From NCBI RefSeq assembly GCF_016025255.1, contig NZ_CP065592.1, positions 1,159,122 through 1,223,121 on the forward strand: 64,000 bases of DNA, given 5' to 3'. Position 1 is the stretch's first letter. Every line of letters starts with the position of its first letter. The position numbers were made by a program, and so were the translations under genes. This stretch comes from Sphingosinicella flava. GTDB taxonomy: Bacteria > Pseudomonadota > Alphaproteobacteria > Sphingomonadales > Sphingomonadaceae. Shown one piece after another: positions 46,578 to 56,202 of this stretch. The notes beneath the pieces are model-generated. The model was not told the DNA's origin. It searched no databases and saw only the letters and a list, made by a program, of their open reading frames with translations.

Positions 46578-47512
46578 TGCTGCGCGGCCTGCTGCTCTGC
46601 GCCCTTCTCTTCGCCGGCGCTGCGGCGCCGGCGAAGGAGCCCGGGCGGCTGATCCGCTACGACAATGTGCAATCCGCCAACCTGCTGCCGCGAAGCCTGA
46701 CCATTTGGCTGCCGCCCGGCTACGATGGGTCGGATGAGCGTTACCCGGTCCTTTACATGCATGACGGGCACAATCTGTTCGATGCCGCCACCTCCAACTT
46801 CAACAAGGAATGGGGCGTCGACGAGGCGATGGAGCGCCTTGTCCTGGAGGGGACGGTGCGGCCGGCGATCGTCGTCGGCGTCTGGGCCACGGAGCAGCGC
46901 CTGCGCGACTATATGCCGGCGAAGGTGGCGGCCGCCCTTCCCGAACCCTATCGCGCCCAGCTGCGGGAGCTCCACAAGGGACTGCCGCTTTCGGACGACT
47001 ATCTCCGCTTTCTCGTGAAGGAATTGAAGCCCTGGGTGGACCGCAGCTTTCGCACCCTGCCCGGCAAGGACAATACCTTCATTTCCGGATCGAGCATGGG
47101 GGGCCTCATCTCCCTCTATGCCATGGCTGAATATCCGGAGGTTTTCGGGAAGGGGGCGGCGATCTCGACCCACTGGCCCCTGTTCCTGTCCTGGCCGGTC
47201 GAGCCACGCCCGGACGCTGAAAAAGCGGCGGTGACGGCGGCGTTCGAAACATGGCTGGAGACGGCCTTGCCGTCACCGACAACCCACGCCCTTTATTTCG
47301 ATCATGGGACGGAAACGATCGACGTCCTCTACGCCCCGTATCAGGAACGGGTGGACAGGGTGGTCCAGAAGCGCGGCTACAGGCGAGGCGAAAATTGGCT
47401 CACCTGCCCGTTCCCTGGCGCCGCGCATGAAGAGAATGCCTGGCGCGAGCGGATCGACATCCCCCTCCTCTTCCTCCTTGGTAAGGCCCCGGCAAAGGAA
47501 TGTTCCCGATGA
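46577..47512 (+). CDS. Exported alpha/beta-hydrolase, esterase D/YieL-like, copy 1
   Basis: 311 residues from the ATG overlapping the GH97 stop. Signal peptide MLRGLLLCALLFAGAAAPA. Esterase (PF00756-like) fold: LPRSLTIWLPPGYDGSDERYPVLYMHDGHNLFD, nucleophile in ISGSSMGGLISLY, His in FPGAAHEENAWRER, and the acid probably in YFDHGTETID. Substrate unknown: perhaps acyl groups on sugars. Tandem with a second related gene and translationally coupled on both sides. Confidence 0.85.
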   Translation: MLRGLLLCALLFAGAAAPAKEPGRLIRYDNVQSANLLPRSLTIWLPPGYDGSDERYPVLYMHDGHNLFDAATSNFNKEWGVDEAMERLVLEGTVRPAIVVGVWATEQRLRDYMPAKVAAALPEPYRAQLRELHKGLPLSDDYLRFLVKELKPWVDRSFRTLPGKDNTFISGSSMGGLISLYAMAEYPEVFGKGAAISTHWPLFLSWPVEPRPDAEKAAVTAAFETWLETALPSPTTHALYFDHGTETIDVLYAPYQERVDRVVQKRGYRRGENWLTCPFPGAAHEENAWRERIDIPLLFLLGKAPAKECSR

Positions 47513-48465
47513 TCCGTGCGTTCGCCGTCCTGTCCGCTTGCCTGATCGCGATGGCGATGCCCCAGCCCGGCGCGGCGGCGCCCTGGGGGCCCGGGCAGCT
47601 CAATCACTATCGCGCCTACCCCTCGCGCTTCGCGGCGCCGCGCGATGTTTCGGTTTGGCTTCCGCCCGGCTACGACCGCGGCGGCGCGCCCTATGCCGTC
47701 CTCTATGCGCATGACGGACAGAATCTGTTCGATCCTTCGACCGGATATGGCGGCAAGGAATGGGGGCTGGACGAAACGGCGGCGCGGCTGATCGCGGAAG
47801 GCAAGGTCAGGCCGTTCATCATCGTCGGCATATGGAACACACCGAAGCGGATGCAGGAATATCTGCCGGGCCGCGCCTATGCCGGAATTCCGTCCATCTA
47901 TCGCAAGGATATCGAGGCTTATTATGGCGGCCCCGCCCTCGCCGACGGCTATCTGCGCTTTATCGCGGAGGAACTGAAGCCCTTCATCGACCGGCATTAC
48001 AACACCGCACCGGGGCGGGAGAGCACGTTCGTCATGGGATCGAGCATGGGCGGCATCGTATCGCTGGCGGCGATCGCGCACTATCCCCAGATATTCGGCG
48101 GCGCGGCGTCGCTCTCCACGCATTGGCCGATGCGCTATGGGGGCCCCGACATGGCGGTGACCCGCGCCGAAATCGCGGCATCGATGAATTCGGCCGAAGC
48201 CTATCTCCGCGCCGCTTTGCCGAGGCCCGGGCGGCACCGCCTCTATATCGATAGCGGCGCCGAACTGGACCTCCCGGACTATGCGGCCTATCAAAAGCGG
48301 ATCGATGCGATGCTGAAAAGCCGGGGATGGACAGACGGCAAGGACTGGTTAAGCCGCGCCTATCCTGGAATGCCGCATAATGAGGATGCCTGGCGGGCAA
48401 GGGTCGATGTGCCCTTGCAATTCTTGTTGGGGAAGGAAACCGCTGGTGCTCAAGGAAAGCGCTAA
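47509..48465 (+). CDS. Exported alpha/beta-hydrolase, esterase D/YieL-like, copy 2
   Basis: 318 residues from the ATG at 47509, overlapping the preceding stop (ATGA). Signal peptide MIRAFAVLSACLIAMAMPQPGAAA. Same layout as copy 1: DVSVWLPPGYDRGGAPYAVLYAHDGQNLFD, nucleophile in VMGSSMGGIVSL, His in YPGMPHNEDAWRARVDVPLQFLLG. Similarity of the two over their whole length makes them tandem paralogues. Its last 20 bases overlap zwf. Confidence 0.85.
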   Translation: MIRAFAVLSACLIAMAMPQPGAAAPWGPGQLNHYRAYPSRFAAPRDVSVWLPPGYDRGGAPYAVLYAHDGQNLFDPSTGYGGKEWGLDETAARLIAEGKVRPFIIVGIWNTPKRMQEYLPGRAYAGIPSIYRKDIEAYYGGPALADGYLRFIAEELKPFIDRHYNTAPGRESTFVMGSSMGGIVSLAAIAHYPQIFGGAASLSTHWPMRYGGPDMAVTRAEIAASMNSAEAYLRAALPRPGRHRLYIDSGAELDLPDYAAYQKRIDAMLKSRGWTDGKDWLSRAYPGMPHNEDAWRARVDVPLQFLLGKETAGAQGKR

Positions 48466-49906
48466 CACGCTGCTGCTGTTCGGTGCGACGGGCGATCTTG
48501 CCCAGCGCATGCTGTTGCCGTCGCTCTACGGCCTCGACCTCGACGGCCTGCTGCCCCCCGCGCTCCGCATCGTCGCGACGGCGCGAAGCGACCTGGATAC
48601 CGAGGCCTTCCGGACGGCGGCGGAGGGGGCGCTGAAGCGCTTCGTGGATGCGGATTATCTGAAGGACGAAGCTGTCGCGCGCTTCATTGCGCGGCTTAGC
48701 TATGTCGCCCTCGATGCATCGGACATCGCGCAATATGGCCGCCTGGCCGAGGCGGTGGGTTCGACCGAGAAGGGCCTGGCCATCTTCCTGTCGACGGCTC
48801 CCTCGCTGTTCAAGACGACGATCGCGGGCCTGCAACGAGCGGGGCTGGCGGGCGACAATGTCCGCCTCGCGCTCGAAAAGCCGCTCGGCACCGATCTCGC
48901 CTCCAGCCGCGACATCAACGATGCGGTCGCCGCCGTCTTCCCAGAAGAGCGGACGTTCCGCATCGACCATTATCTCGGCAAGGAAACGGTGCAGAACCTC
49001 CTTGCCCTGCGCTTCGGCAATGCGCTGTTCGAGCCGTTGTGGAATGCCGGCCATATCGATCATGTCCAGATCACCGTCGCCGAGACGGTCGGGCTGGAAG
49101 GCCGCGTCGGTTTTTACGACGGCACCGGTGCGCTCCGCGACATGGTTCAGAACCACATGCTCCAATTGCTCGCACTGGTGGCGATGGAGCCACCCAATCA
49201 GTTCAGCGCGACCGAGGTCCGCGACGAGAAGGTGAAGGTGCTGCGCGCGCTTCGCCCGATTGATGCAAGCGCCGTCGAGACGAATAGCGTCACCGGCCAG
49301 TATCAGGCGGGCGCGATCGGCGGTTCGGCCGTCCCGGCTTATGCCGAGGAGCTTGGCCAGCCTTCCGGCACCGAGACCTTCGTGGCGCTCAAGGCCCATG
49401 TCGACAATTGGCGGTGGAAGGGCGTGCCTTTCTATCTTCGCACCGGCAAGCGCCTGCCGCAGCGCCAGTCGATGATCGTCATCCAGTTCAAGCCGGTGCC
49501 GCATTCCATCTTCGCGTCGAAGGGCGCGGCGCTGAAGGCCAACAAGCTGATCATCAACCTGCAGCCGCAGGAGAATATCCGTCTCCTCACCATGGCGAAG
49601 CAGCCGGGGCTGGACCGGGACGGCATTCGGTTGCGCGAAGTGCCGCTGGACCTCGGCATGGCCAATGCCTTCGCCGACACGCGGCGGCGCATTGCTTATG
49701 AACGGCTGCTGCTTGACCTGATCGAGGGCGACCCCACCTTGTTCGTGCGGCGGGACGAAGTCGAAGCGCAGTGGGAATGGATCGACGCCATTCGCAACGG
49801 CTGGGCGGCCAAGGCGATGACTCCCAGGCCCTATGCGGCGGGCAATTGGGGGCCTTCAGCCGCCATTGCGCTGACCGAGCGCGACGGCGTGAGCTGGCAT
49901 GAATAG
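48446..49906 (+). CDS. zwf: Glucose-6-phosphate 1-dehydrogenase
   Basis: 486 residues from the GTG at 48446 (GGAAGGAAA upstream), overlapping the esterase gene; an ATG 66 bases earlier is inside that gene and unlikely. NADP loop LLFGATGDLAQRMLLPSLY, active site FRIDHYLGKETVQNLLALRF with the catalytic His, then FYDGTGALRDMVQNHMLQLL and YLRTGKRLPQR. First oxidative step of the Entner-Doudoroff route. Normally followed by pgl, which is absent. A repeat separates it from edd. Confidence 0.96.
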   Translation: MLKESANTLLLFGATGDLAQRMLLPSLYGLDLDGLLPPALRIVATARSDLDTEAFRTAAEGALKRFVDADYLKDEAVARFIARLSYVALDASDIAQYGRLAEAVGSTEKGLAIFLSTAPSLFKTTIAGLQRAGLAGDNVRLALEKPLGTDLASSRDINDAVAAVFPEERTFRIDHYLGKETVQNLLALRFGNALFEPLWNAGHIDHVQITVAETVGLEGRVGFYDGTGALRDMVQNHMLQLLALVAMEPPNQFSATEVRDEKVKVLRALRPIDASAVETNSVTGQYQAGAIGGSAVPAYAEELGQPSGTETFVALKAHVDNWRWKGVPFYLRTGKRLPQRQSMIVIQFKPVPHSIFASKGAALKANKLIINLQPQENIRLLTMAKQPGLDRDGIRLREVPLDLGMANAFADTRRRIAYERLLLDLIEGDPTLFVRRDEVEAQWEWIDAIRNGWAAKAMTPRPYAAGNWGPSAAIALTERDGVSWHE

Positions 49907-49914
49907 CACATTGT

Positions 49915-49979
49915 GCTCCGGCGCAGGCCGGAGCCCAACGGCACCCCCCGAGCGGCTGGACCCCGGCCTTCGCCGGGGA
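49915..49979. repeat. Family B repeat pair between zwf and edd
   Basis: GCTCCGGCGCAGGCCGGAGC at 49915-49934 and ACCCCGGCCTTCGCCGGGGA at 49960-49979, in opposite orientation. Begins 8 bases after zwf and ends 17 before edd. Confidence 0.9.
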
Positions 49980-49996
49980 ACAAGTTGGATTGAGTT

Positions 49997-51874
49997 ATGA
50001 CGAACCTTCACCCTGAAATCGCGGCGGTCACCGACCGCATCATCGAACGGTCGCGGCCTTCGCGGCAGCGTTATCTCGACCTGATCCGGAGCGAGCGCGA
50101 GAATGGCATTTCGCGGCCGCGCATGAGCTGCGGCAATTTCGCCCATGGCTTCGCGGCGGCGGGCGAGGACAAGCCGGCGATCCGCGGCAATGCGGGCATG
50201 AATATCGGCATCGTCACCGCCTATAACGACATGCTGTCGGCCCATGCGCCTTATTATCGCTACCCTGAGCAGATGAAGGTCTTCGCCCGCGAAGTGGGCG
50301 CGACGGCGCAGGTTGCGGGCGGCGTTCCCGCCATGTGCGACGGCGTGACGCAGGGCCAGGCGGGCATGGAACTCTCGCTGTTCAGCCGCGACACGATCGC
50401 CATGTCCACCGCCATCGCCCTCTCTCATGGCATGTTCGAGGGCGCGGTCCTGCTCGGCATTTGCGACAAGATCGTGCCGGGCCTGCTGATCGGCGCGCTG
50501 CGCTTCGGGCATCTGCCGACCATCCTCATTCCGGCGGGCCCCATGCCGTCGGGCCTCGCCAACAAGGAAAAGCAGCGCGTCCGCCAGCTTTATGCGGAAG
50601 GGAAAGCCAGCCGCGAGGAATTGCTGGAGGCCGAGGCCGCTTCCTATCATGGCGCGGGCACCTGCACCTTTTACGGCACCGCCAATTCGAACCAGATGAT
50701 GATGGAGGTGATGGGCCTCCACATGCCGGGCGCGGCCTTCGTCAATCCGGGCACGAAGCTGCGGCAGGAGCTGACCCGTGCGGCCGTCCACCGGCTCGCC
50801 GAGATCGGCTGGAAGGGCGAAGATTATCGTCCGCTGGGGGCTTGCGTCGACGAGAAGGCGATCGTCAACGCGGCGGTCGGCCTGCTCGCGACCGGCGGCT
50901 CGACCAATCACGCCATTCACATTCCCGCCATTGCGCGCGCCGCCGGGATCGTAATCGATTGGGAGGATCTCGATCGTCTTTCGGCCGCCGTGCCGCTGAT
51001 CGCTCGAGTCTATCCGAATGGATCGGGCGACGTGAACCATTTCCAGGCGGCGGGCGGCATCGGCTTCACGATCCGGACCTTGCTCGACAACGGCCTGCTC
51101 CACGACGACATCATGACGGTGGCGGGATCGTCGCTTCGGGATCATGCCAGAGACCCCCGATTGTGTTCCCGCGAAAGCGGGAACCCAGAAGATGGCGCCG
51201 CTGGGCTCATGCCTTCGCAGAAGCACAATGTGGTTTGGGCCGATGCGCCGGAGCAAAGCCTCGACGAAACCATGCTGCGTCCGGCGAGCGATCCGTTCCA
51301 GCCGGACGGCGGCATGCGCCTGCTCAAGGGCAATCTTGGTCGCGGGATCATCAAGACGAGCGCGGTCGAGCGCTCGCGCTGGACGATCGAGGCGCCCGCG
51401 CGCGTCTTCGCCGATCAGGATGAAGTGCTCGCCGCGTTCAAGGCGGGCGAGCTTGAAAAGGACGTGATCGTGGTCGTCCGCTTCCAGGGGCCGCGCGCCA
51501 ACGGCATGCCGGAGCTGCACAAGCTGACCCCCGCACTCGGCGTCCTTCAGGATCGCGGCTTCAAGGTCGCTTTGGTGACGGACGGGCGTATGTCCGGGGC
51601 GTCCGGCAAGGTGCCCGCCGCCATCCACGTCACCCCCGAAGCCTTGGGCGGCGGTCCGCTGTCGAAGCTGCGGGACGGCGACATCCTGCGCGTGTCGGCG
51701 GATAGCGGAGAGATCGTGGCGCTGGTCGAGGATCTCGATGCGCGCGATCCGGCAAAGGCGCCGCCCGCACCGGTCGGCACGGGCCGGGAGCTTTTCGCGC
51801 TGATGCGCCACACCGCCGACAGCGCCGAAAAGGGTGCGTCGGCCATGCTACATGCCATGGAGGAAGCCCTGTGA
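49997..51874 (+). CDS. edd: 6-phosphogluconate dehydratase with repeat-derived insert
   Basis: 625 residues, about 20 longer than usual (E. coli 603). IlvD/Edd family: [15 protein letters not shown], Fe-S cysteines in [11 protein letters not shown] (Cys156) and [14 protein letters not shown] (Cys223), [37 protein letters not shown]. Converts 6-phosphogluconate to KDPG. Residues about 388-405 ([17 protein letters not shown]) come from a family B hairpin at 51165-51184 and replace part of a variable loop before [13 protein letters not shown]. The conserved motifs on either side are intact, so the enzyme is probably active. Confidence 0.95.
   Translation: MTNLHPEIAAVTDRIIERSRPSRQRYLDLIRSERENGISRPRMSCGNFAHGFAAAGEDKPAIRGNAGMNIGIVTAYNDMLSAHAPYYRYPEQMKVFAREVGATAQVAGGVPAMCDGVTQGQAGMELSLFSRDTIAMSTAIALSHGMFEGAVLLGICDKIVPGLLIGALRFGHLPTILIPAGPMPSGLANKEKQRVRQLYAEGKASREELLEAEAASYHGAGTCTFYGTANSNQMMMEVMGLHMPGAAFVNPGTKLRQELTRAAVHRLAEIGWKGEDYRPLGACVDEKAIVNAAVGLLATGGSTNHAIHIPAIARAAGIVIDWEDLDRLSAAVPLIARVYPNGSGDVNHFQAAGGIGFTIRTLLDNGLLHDDIMTVAGSSLRDHARDPRLCSRESGNPEDGAAGLMPSQKHNVVWADAPEQSLDETMLRPASDPFQPDGGMRLLKGNLGRGIIKTSAVERSRWTIEAPARVFADQDEVLAAFKAGELEKDVIVVVRFQGPRANGMPELHKLTPALGVLQDRGFKVALVTDGRMSGASGKVPAAIHVTPEALGGGPLSKLRDGDILRVSADSGEIVALVEDLDARDPAKAPPAPVGTGRELFALMRHTADSAEKGASAMLHAMEEAL
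51165..51184. repeat. Family B hairpin inside edd
   Basis: GTTCCCGCGAAAGCGGGAAC: perfect 8-base stem, GAAA loop. Read in frame within edd. Confidence 0.9.
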
Positions 51875-52842
51875 CCGAAATCGTCGCAGTCGATATCGGG
51901 GGAACGCACGCGCGTTTCGCCCTTGCGGAAGTGGCGGGGGGGCGCGTCGTCTCGCTCGGCGAGGAATGCGTGCTGAAGACCGCCGAACATGCCAGCCTGC
52001 AAACCGCCTGGGAGGATTTCGAAAGCCGCATCGGCCGCCCCCTCCCCCGCGCCGCGGGCATCGCCTTTGCCGGGCCGGTGCAGGGCGACCTGCTGAAGCT
52101 CACCAACAATCCATGGGTCATCCGCCCGGCGCTTATCAAGGAGCGGCTGAACGTCGACCGCTATAGCCTCGTCAACGATTTCGGTGCGGTGGGCCATGCG
52201 GTGGCGCAGTTGGGTCCGGACAATTTCCGTCATCTCTGCGGGCCGGACAGGTTGCTGCCGGAAGACGGCGTCATCACCATTGTCGGCCCCGGCACTGGGC
52301 TTGGCGTCGCGCAGCTGCTGAAGCGCGGTGGGCGCTATCATGTGATCGAAACTGAAGGCGGTCATATCGACTTCGCGCCGCTCGACGGGTTGGAGGATAA
52401 GATCCTCCACAAGCTGCGCGAACGTTATCGGCGTGTGTCGGTGGAGCGGATCGCTTCTGGACCAGGTCTCGCCAGCCTCTACGAAGCGCTGGCAGCCATC
52501 GAGAACCGGCAGGTCCAGTATCGCGACGACAAGACCTTGTGGGCCGCCGCACTCGGCGCGGAGGATAGCCTCGCCTCTGCCGCCCTCGACCGTTTCTGCC
52601 TGAGTCTCGGCGCGGTGGCGGGCGACCTTGCCCTCGCCCATGGTGCATCCGCCGTGGTGATCGCGGGCGGCGTCGGCCTGCGTATCGCCGATCACCTGCC
52701 GCGCTCCGGCTTCCGCGACCGCTTCATCGCCAAGGGGCGGTTCGAACGGCGCATGGATGAAATGCCGGTGAAGCTCATCACCTACGACCAGCCGGGCCTG
52801 TTCGGCGCCGCCGCCGCCTTTGCCGGGGAGTTTCACGAATGA
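51871..52842 (+). CDS. glk: Glucokinase
   Basis: 323 residues from a GTG overlapping the edd stop (GTGA). ATP-binding [17 protein letters not shown], sugar site LTNNPWVI and [25 protein letters not shown], and [13 protein letters not shown] with the conserved Glu and His. The C-terminal [16 protein letters not shown] is the adenosine contact. Phosphorylates intracellular glucose for Zwf. Overlaps eda by four bases (ATGA). Confidence 0.96.
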   Translation: MTEIVAVDIGGTHARFALAEVAGGRVVSLGEECVLKTAEHASLQTAWEDFESRIGRPLPRAAGIAFAGPVQGDLLKLTNNPWVIRPALIKERLNVDRYSLVNDFGAVGHAVAQLGPDNFRHLCGPDRLLPEDGVITIVGPGTGLGVAQLLKRGGRYHVIETEGGHIDFAPLDGLEDKILHKLRERYRRVSVERIASGPGLASLYEALAAIENRQVQYRDDKTLWAAALGAEDSLASAALDRFCLSLGAVAGDLALAHGASAVVIAGGVGLRIADHLPRSGFRDRFIAKGRFERRMDEMPVKLITYDQPGLFGAAAAFAGEFHE

Positions 52843-53450
52843 CGAGGATCGACACGATCATGCGCACATCGCCGGTCATTCCGGTGCTGGTGATCGAGGA
52901 TGCTGCCCATGCACGGCCCATCGCCGAGGCTTTGGTGAAGGGCGGCCTTCGGGTGCTGGAAGTCACCCTCCGCACCGAAGCGGCGCTCGACGTCATTCGC
53001 GAAATGAAGAAGGTGGAGGGCGCGATCGTCGGCGCGGGGACCGTGCTCAACGAACAGGATTTGCGGCGGAGCATCGACGCGGGCGCCGAATTCATCGTGT
53101 CGCCGGGGCTCACCGAGTCGCTTGGACGGGCGGCGATTGCAAGCGGCATTCCGTTCCTGCCCGGTGTCGCCAATGCGGGCGACATCATGCGCGGGCTCGA
53201 CATGGGCCTGGACCGTTTCAAATTCTTCCCGGCCGAAGCGTCAGGCGGATTGAAGGCGCTGAAGGCCCTCGCCGGGCCGTTCGGCAACGTGCGCTTCTGC
53301 CCAACCGGCGGGATCACCGCCGAAACGGCTCCAACCTATCTCGCCGAAGAGGCGGTGCTGTGCGTCGGCGGCAGCTGGTTGATCGGCAAGGGGGCGCCGG
53401 ACGTGGCGGCGATCGAAGATATGGCGCGGAAGGCGGCTTCGCTCGCCTGA
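52839..53450 (+). CDS. eda: 2-keto-3-deoxy-6-phosphogluconate aldolase
   Basis: 203 residues. VIPVLVIEDAAHARPIAEALVKGGLRVLEVTLRTEAAL with the active-site Glu, VGAGTVLNEQD, Schiff-base Lys in DRFKFFPAEASGG, and CPTGGITAETAPTYL. Splits KDPG into pyruvate and glyceraldehyde-3-phosphate. Last gene of zwf-edd-glk-eda. Followed by a repeat pair that may end the transcript. Confidence 0.96.
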   Translation: MTRIDTIMRTSPVIPVLVIEDAAHARPIAEALVKGGLRVLEVTLRTEAALDVIREMKKVEGAIVGAGTVLNEQDLRRSIDAGAEFIVSPGLTESLGRAAIASGIPFLPGVANAGDIMRGLDMGLDRFKFFPAEASGGLKALKALAGPFGNVRFCPTGGITAETAPTYLAEEAVLCVGGSWLIGKGAPDVAAIEDMARKAASLA

Positions 53451-53454
53451 TTGG

Positions 53455-53518
53455 GTTCCTGCGAAAGCAGGAGTCCAGTCTACCGATCGGCGCCGCTGGT
53501 TCCTGCTTTCGCAGGAAC
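53455..53518. repeat. Family B repeat pair after eda
   Basis: GTTCCTGCGAAAGCAGGAGT and, in opposite orientation, GTTCCTGCTTTCGCAGGAAC, in the convergent eda/trhO region. Confidence 0.9.
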
Positions 53519-53522
53519 ACGA

Positions 53523-54341
53523 TTATTGGGTGCAGTGAGGGCAGCTTACCCCCTCGACATAAAGCGGCGATCTCCGCTCTTCCGCGCTGACCGGACGGCC
53601 GCAAGGCTTGCAGAGGACGTGCGTGCCAATCTCCAGCCCGTGGCCGACCGACACCCGTTCGTCGAACACGAAACATTCGCCCTGCCACAGGCTTTCCTGG
53701 CGCGGCACGGTTTCGAGATATTTGAGGATCCCGCCGTCGAGGTGGTAGACTTCTTCGATCCCCTCGGCCTTCAGGAACGCCGTCGCCTTTTCGCAGCGTA
53801 TGCCGCCGGTGCAGAACATCGCGACCCTCGGCGCCTTTTCCAGTTCCTTGCGATGCGCGCGGAACCATTGCGGGAATTCGCGGAAGCTCTCCGTCTTGGG
53901 GTCGACCGCGCCCTTGAAGGTGCCGATGCCGACTTCGTAATCGTTGCGCGTATCGATGACGACCGTACCGGGATCGGCGATGAGCGCGTTCCAATCCTCT
54001 GGCGCGACATAGTGGCCGGTGCCCTGAAGGGGATCAACGTCGGGCTCCCCCATCGTGACGATTTCCTTCTTCAGCCGCACTTTCATGCGGCCGAAGGGCA
54101 TGGTTTCGGCATGGCTGTCCTTGAAGGAGAGGCCCGCGCAGCCGGGCAGCGCGCGGATCGCTGAGAGCGCGGCTTCTATGCCGTCATGACTCCCGGCAAT
54201 CGTGCCGTTAATGCCTTCGCGTGCGATGAGGAGGGTGCCGTTGATCCCGGCCGCCGCGCAGGCATCGTCGAGCCGCGCCTTGACCGCGGCGGGATCTTCG
54301 AAGGGCGTGAACTTGTAGAGGGCGGTGACGCGAATGGTCAT
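53523..54341 (-). CDS. trhO: tRNA uridine(34) hydroxylase, rhodanese-like
   Basis: 272 residues. N-terminal UPF0176/acylphosphatase-like part ([50 protein letters not shown]), a rhodanese domain with the active Cys in [15 protein letters not shown], and a C-terminal zinc-ribbon-like stretch ([17 protein letters not shown]). It forms 5-hydroxyuridine at the wobble base of some tRNAs with oxygen. Overlaps the upstream MFS gene by four bases (ATGA). Confidence 0.94.
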   Translation of the reverse strand: MTIRVTALYKFTPFEDPAAVKARLDDACAAAGINGTLLIAREGINGTIAGSHDGIEAALSAIRALPGCAGLSFKDSHAETMPFGRMKVRLKKEIVTMGEPDVDPLQGTGHYVAPEDWNALIADPGTVVIDTRNDYEVGIGTFKGAVDPKTESFREFPQWFRAHRKELEKAPRVAMFCTGGIRCEKATAFLKAEGIEEVYHLDGGILKYLETVPRQESLWQGECFVFDERVSVGHGLEIGTHVLCKPCGRPVSAEERRSPLYVEGVSCPHCTQ

Positions 54342-55831
54342 TGCGTGGTTCGGCTGAGCCTCAACGATGCCGCCGCCGCCGCGACCATGAAGCCGCCGCC
54401 GATCAGGAAGGAAACGACCGGCGCCTCGGGATAGAGATGGCGGACGAGCGCGCCCATCACCGTCGCGACGACGAGCTGCGGCAGGACGATGAAGATGTTG
54501 AACAGGCCCATATAGATGCCGAGCTTATTCTGCGGCAGCGCGCCGCAGAGGATGGAATAAGGCAGGCTGAGGATCGAGGCCCAGGCCATGCCGATGCCGA
54601 CCATCGAGACCATCAGCAGGTTGGGATCCCCGATCACCGCGAACGAAGCGAGGCCGAGACCACCCGCGACAAGGTTGAGGGCATGAAGCCGCGCCGTGCC
54701 GATCCGCGCCGCAATGGCGGGAATGGCGAAGGCATAGAGCGCGGCGATGCCGTTATAGACGGCGAACAGGACGCCCACATAATCCGCGCCTTCATTATAG
54801 GCGACCGAGGCGGTGTCGGTAGAGCCGAACTGATATTGCGTGACGATCGGGGTCGCATAGACCCAGAGGATGAAGAGCGCGAACCAGGACAGGAACTGGA
54901 TCACCGCCAGCCGCCGCATCGTTTGCGGCATCGACCAGAGATCGCTGAGGATATGACCGAGCACGCCGGCGCTCCGGCCGCTTGCCGCCCGGACGTGGTT
55001 GGCGATCTGCGCCGCGCCGAATGCGGCGAGGCCGAAGCCCAATATGTAAAGCGGATTGTCGAGGCCGAGGGCGGAAACCAGAGCGACGATGACGGCCCCC
55101 GCCGCGATCCAGGCGAAAGCGCCCACCAGGCTCGGCACGGCAGCGGCATGCGGGGTTTCCGGGCCCGTTTCTCGCGTGAATTGCGCCATCTGGTCCGGGG
55201 AATATTCCCGGGTGGTGAGGACGGTCCACAGAACGGCGCCGAGCGCCATCGCCGCGCCGAGATAGAAGGACCAGCGCACCGAATCCGGCACCACGCCTTC
55301 GGGCGCGACGTTGGACACGCCGAACACATTGTTGAGCAATGCCGGCGCCAGCGACGCGACGACCGCGCCCGCGCCGATGAACACCGTCTGAAAGGCATAG
55401 CCCGCCGTGCGTTGCCGTTCGTCGAGCATGTCGCCGACGAAAGCGCGGAACGGCTCCATCGATATGTTGACCGACGCGTCGAGCATCCAGAGCAGGCTCG
55501 CCGCCATCCACAAGGCCGAGGAATTGGGCATGGCGACCAGGGCGATCGAACAGAGGATCGCGCCGCCCAGGAAATAGGGACGGCGGCGGCCGAGCGGGCC
55601 CCAGGTGCGGTCGCTGAAATAACCAATGAGCGGCTGGACGAGGAGGCCGGTCACCGGCCCCGCGATCCACAGGATCGGCAGATCATCGATGGAGGCGCCG
55701 AGCGTCTGAAAGATGCGGCTGACATTCGCATTCTGAAGCGCGAAGGCGATCTGGATCCCGAAAAAGCCGAATGAAATGTTCCACAAGCCCCAAAACCCGA
55801 GCAGCGGCTTTTTCTTCAACATGGTCGTCAT
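54338..55831 (-). CDS. MFS sugar transporter, SLC45/MalY-like
   Basis: 497 residues from the ATG at 55831 (GGGGA at proper distance); other in-frame ATGs at 55840 and 55822 are possible. Twelve hydrophobic segments. Features of the SLC45/plant-sucrose-carrier-like branch: [66 protein letters not shown]. Caulobacter MalY of this branch serves maltose uptake; here the gene is 0.9 kb from the glucan and Entner-Doudoroff genes, so maltose is plausible. Transcribed ahead of trhO. Confidence 0.88.
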   Translation of the reverse strand: MTTMLKKKPLLGFWGLWNISFGFFGIQIAFALQNANVSRIFQTLGASIDDLPILWIAGPVTGLLVQPLIGYFSDRTWGPLGRRRPYFLGGAILCSIALVAMPNSSALWMAASLLWMLDASVNISMEPFRAFVGDMLDERQRTAGYAFQTVFIGAGAVVASLAPALLNNVFGVSNVAPEGVVPDSVRWSFYLGAAMALGAVLWTVLTTREYSPDQMAQFTRETGPETPHAAAVPSLVGAFAWIAAGAVIVALVSALGLDNPLYILGFGLAAFGAAQIANHVRAASGRSAGVLGHILSDLWSMPQTMRRLAVIQFLSWFALFILWVYATPIVTQYQFGSTDTASVAYNEGADYVGVLFAVYNGIAALYAFAIPAIAARIGTARLHALNLVAGGLGLASFAVIGDPNLLMVSMVGIGMAWASILSLPYSILCGALPQNKLGIYMGLFNIFIVLPQLVVATVMGALVRHLYPEAPVVSFLIGGGFMVAAAAASLRLSRTTQ

Positions 55832-56202
55832 GACTGGCATCCCCGGCTGTTGCGGCGCGATCCCCGGCCGCGCTCTTTGCACAGCAGTGACTCCGGCTCA
55901 CGGCCAAGTCCAGCGCGAATCCGTGGCTGCCTTTGCGAAATAAGACCTTCGCCGTTGGTTTTGCTAAGAAATTTTCAATTACTTCAAGGGAAAGGCAATG
56001 CTATGGCAGGATCGCCGGCTCCGGGGGGAGTCGCGCCCGCCTGGGCTGCGCGATAGTGGGGATAGATGACGCACGGTAATCGGAATGGAATGAGCGGGAG
56101 GACGTGTCACGAAAGCGTCACGGCACCTTCATCGTCCGCTCATCCGCGCGTCTTAACGGGCCGGTCCATGGCGATTACGTCCCCTTTCGACATGAGAATG
56201 GC
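55832..56202. other. Divergent intergenic region, MFS carrier/gspC (no clear gene)
   Basis: 371 bases. A short AT-rich part (about 55955-55995, CTAAGAAATTTTCAATTAC) could hold a promoter but I find no good hexamer pair. A GTG at 56104 extends the gspC frame, but with no known homologous start. No TGCAA-type operator and no repeat. Confidence 0.5.

Noticed and set aside
48380-48445. Earlier ATG start for zwf
   Set aside because: It would place 22 residues (with CPCNSCWG) inside the preceding esterase frame; the GTG at 48446 has a ribosome-binding site and gives the family N-terminus.
46577-48465. One of the esterases as the missing 6-phosphogluconolactonase
   Set aside because: Both have signal peptides and the alpha/beta-hydrolase GSSMGG motif, whereas the lactonases are cytoplasmic and of other folds.
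55987-56056. Short open frame before gspC
   Set aside because: It encodes fewer than 25 residues in its best start, has no similarity I recognise and overlaps nothing conserved.
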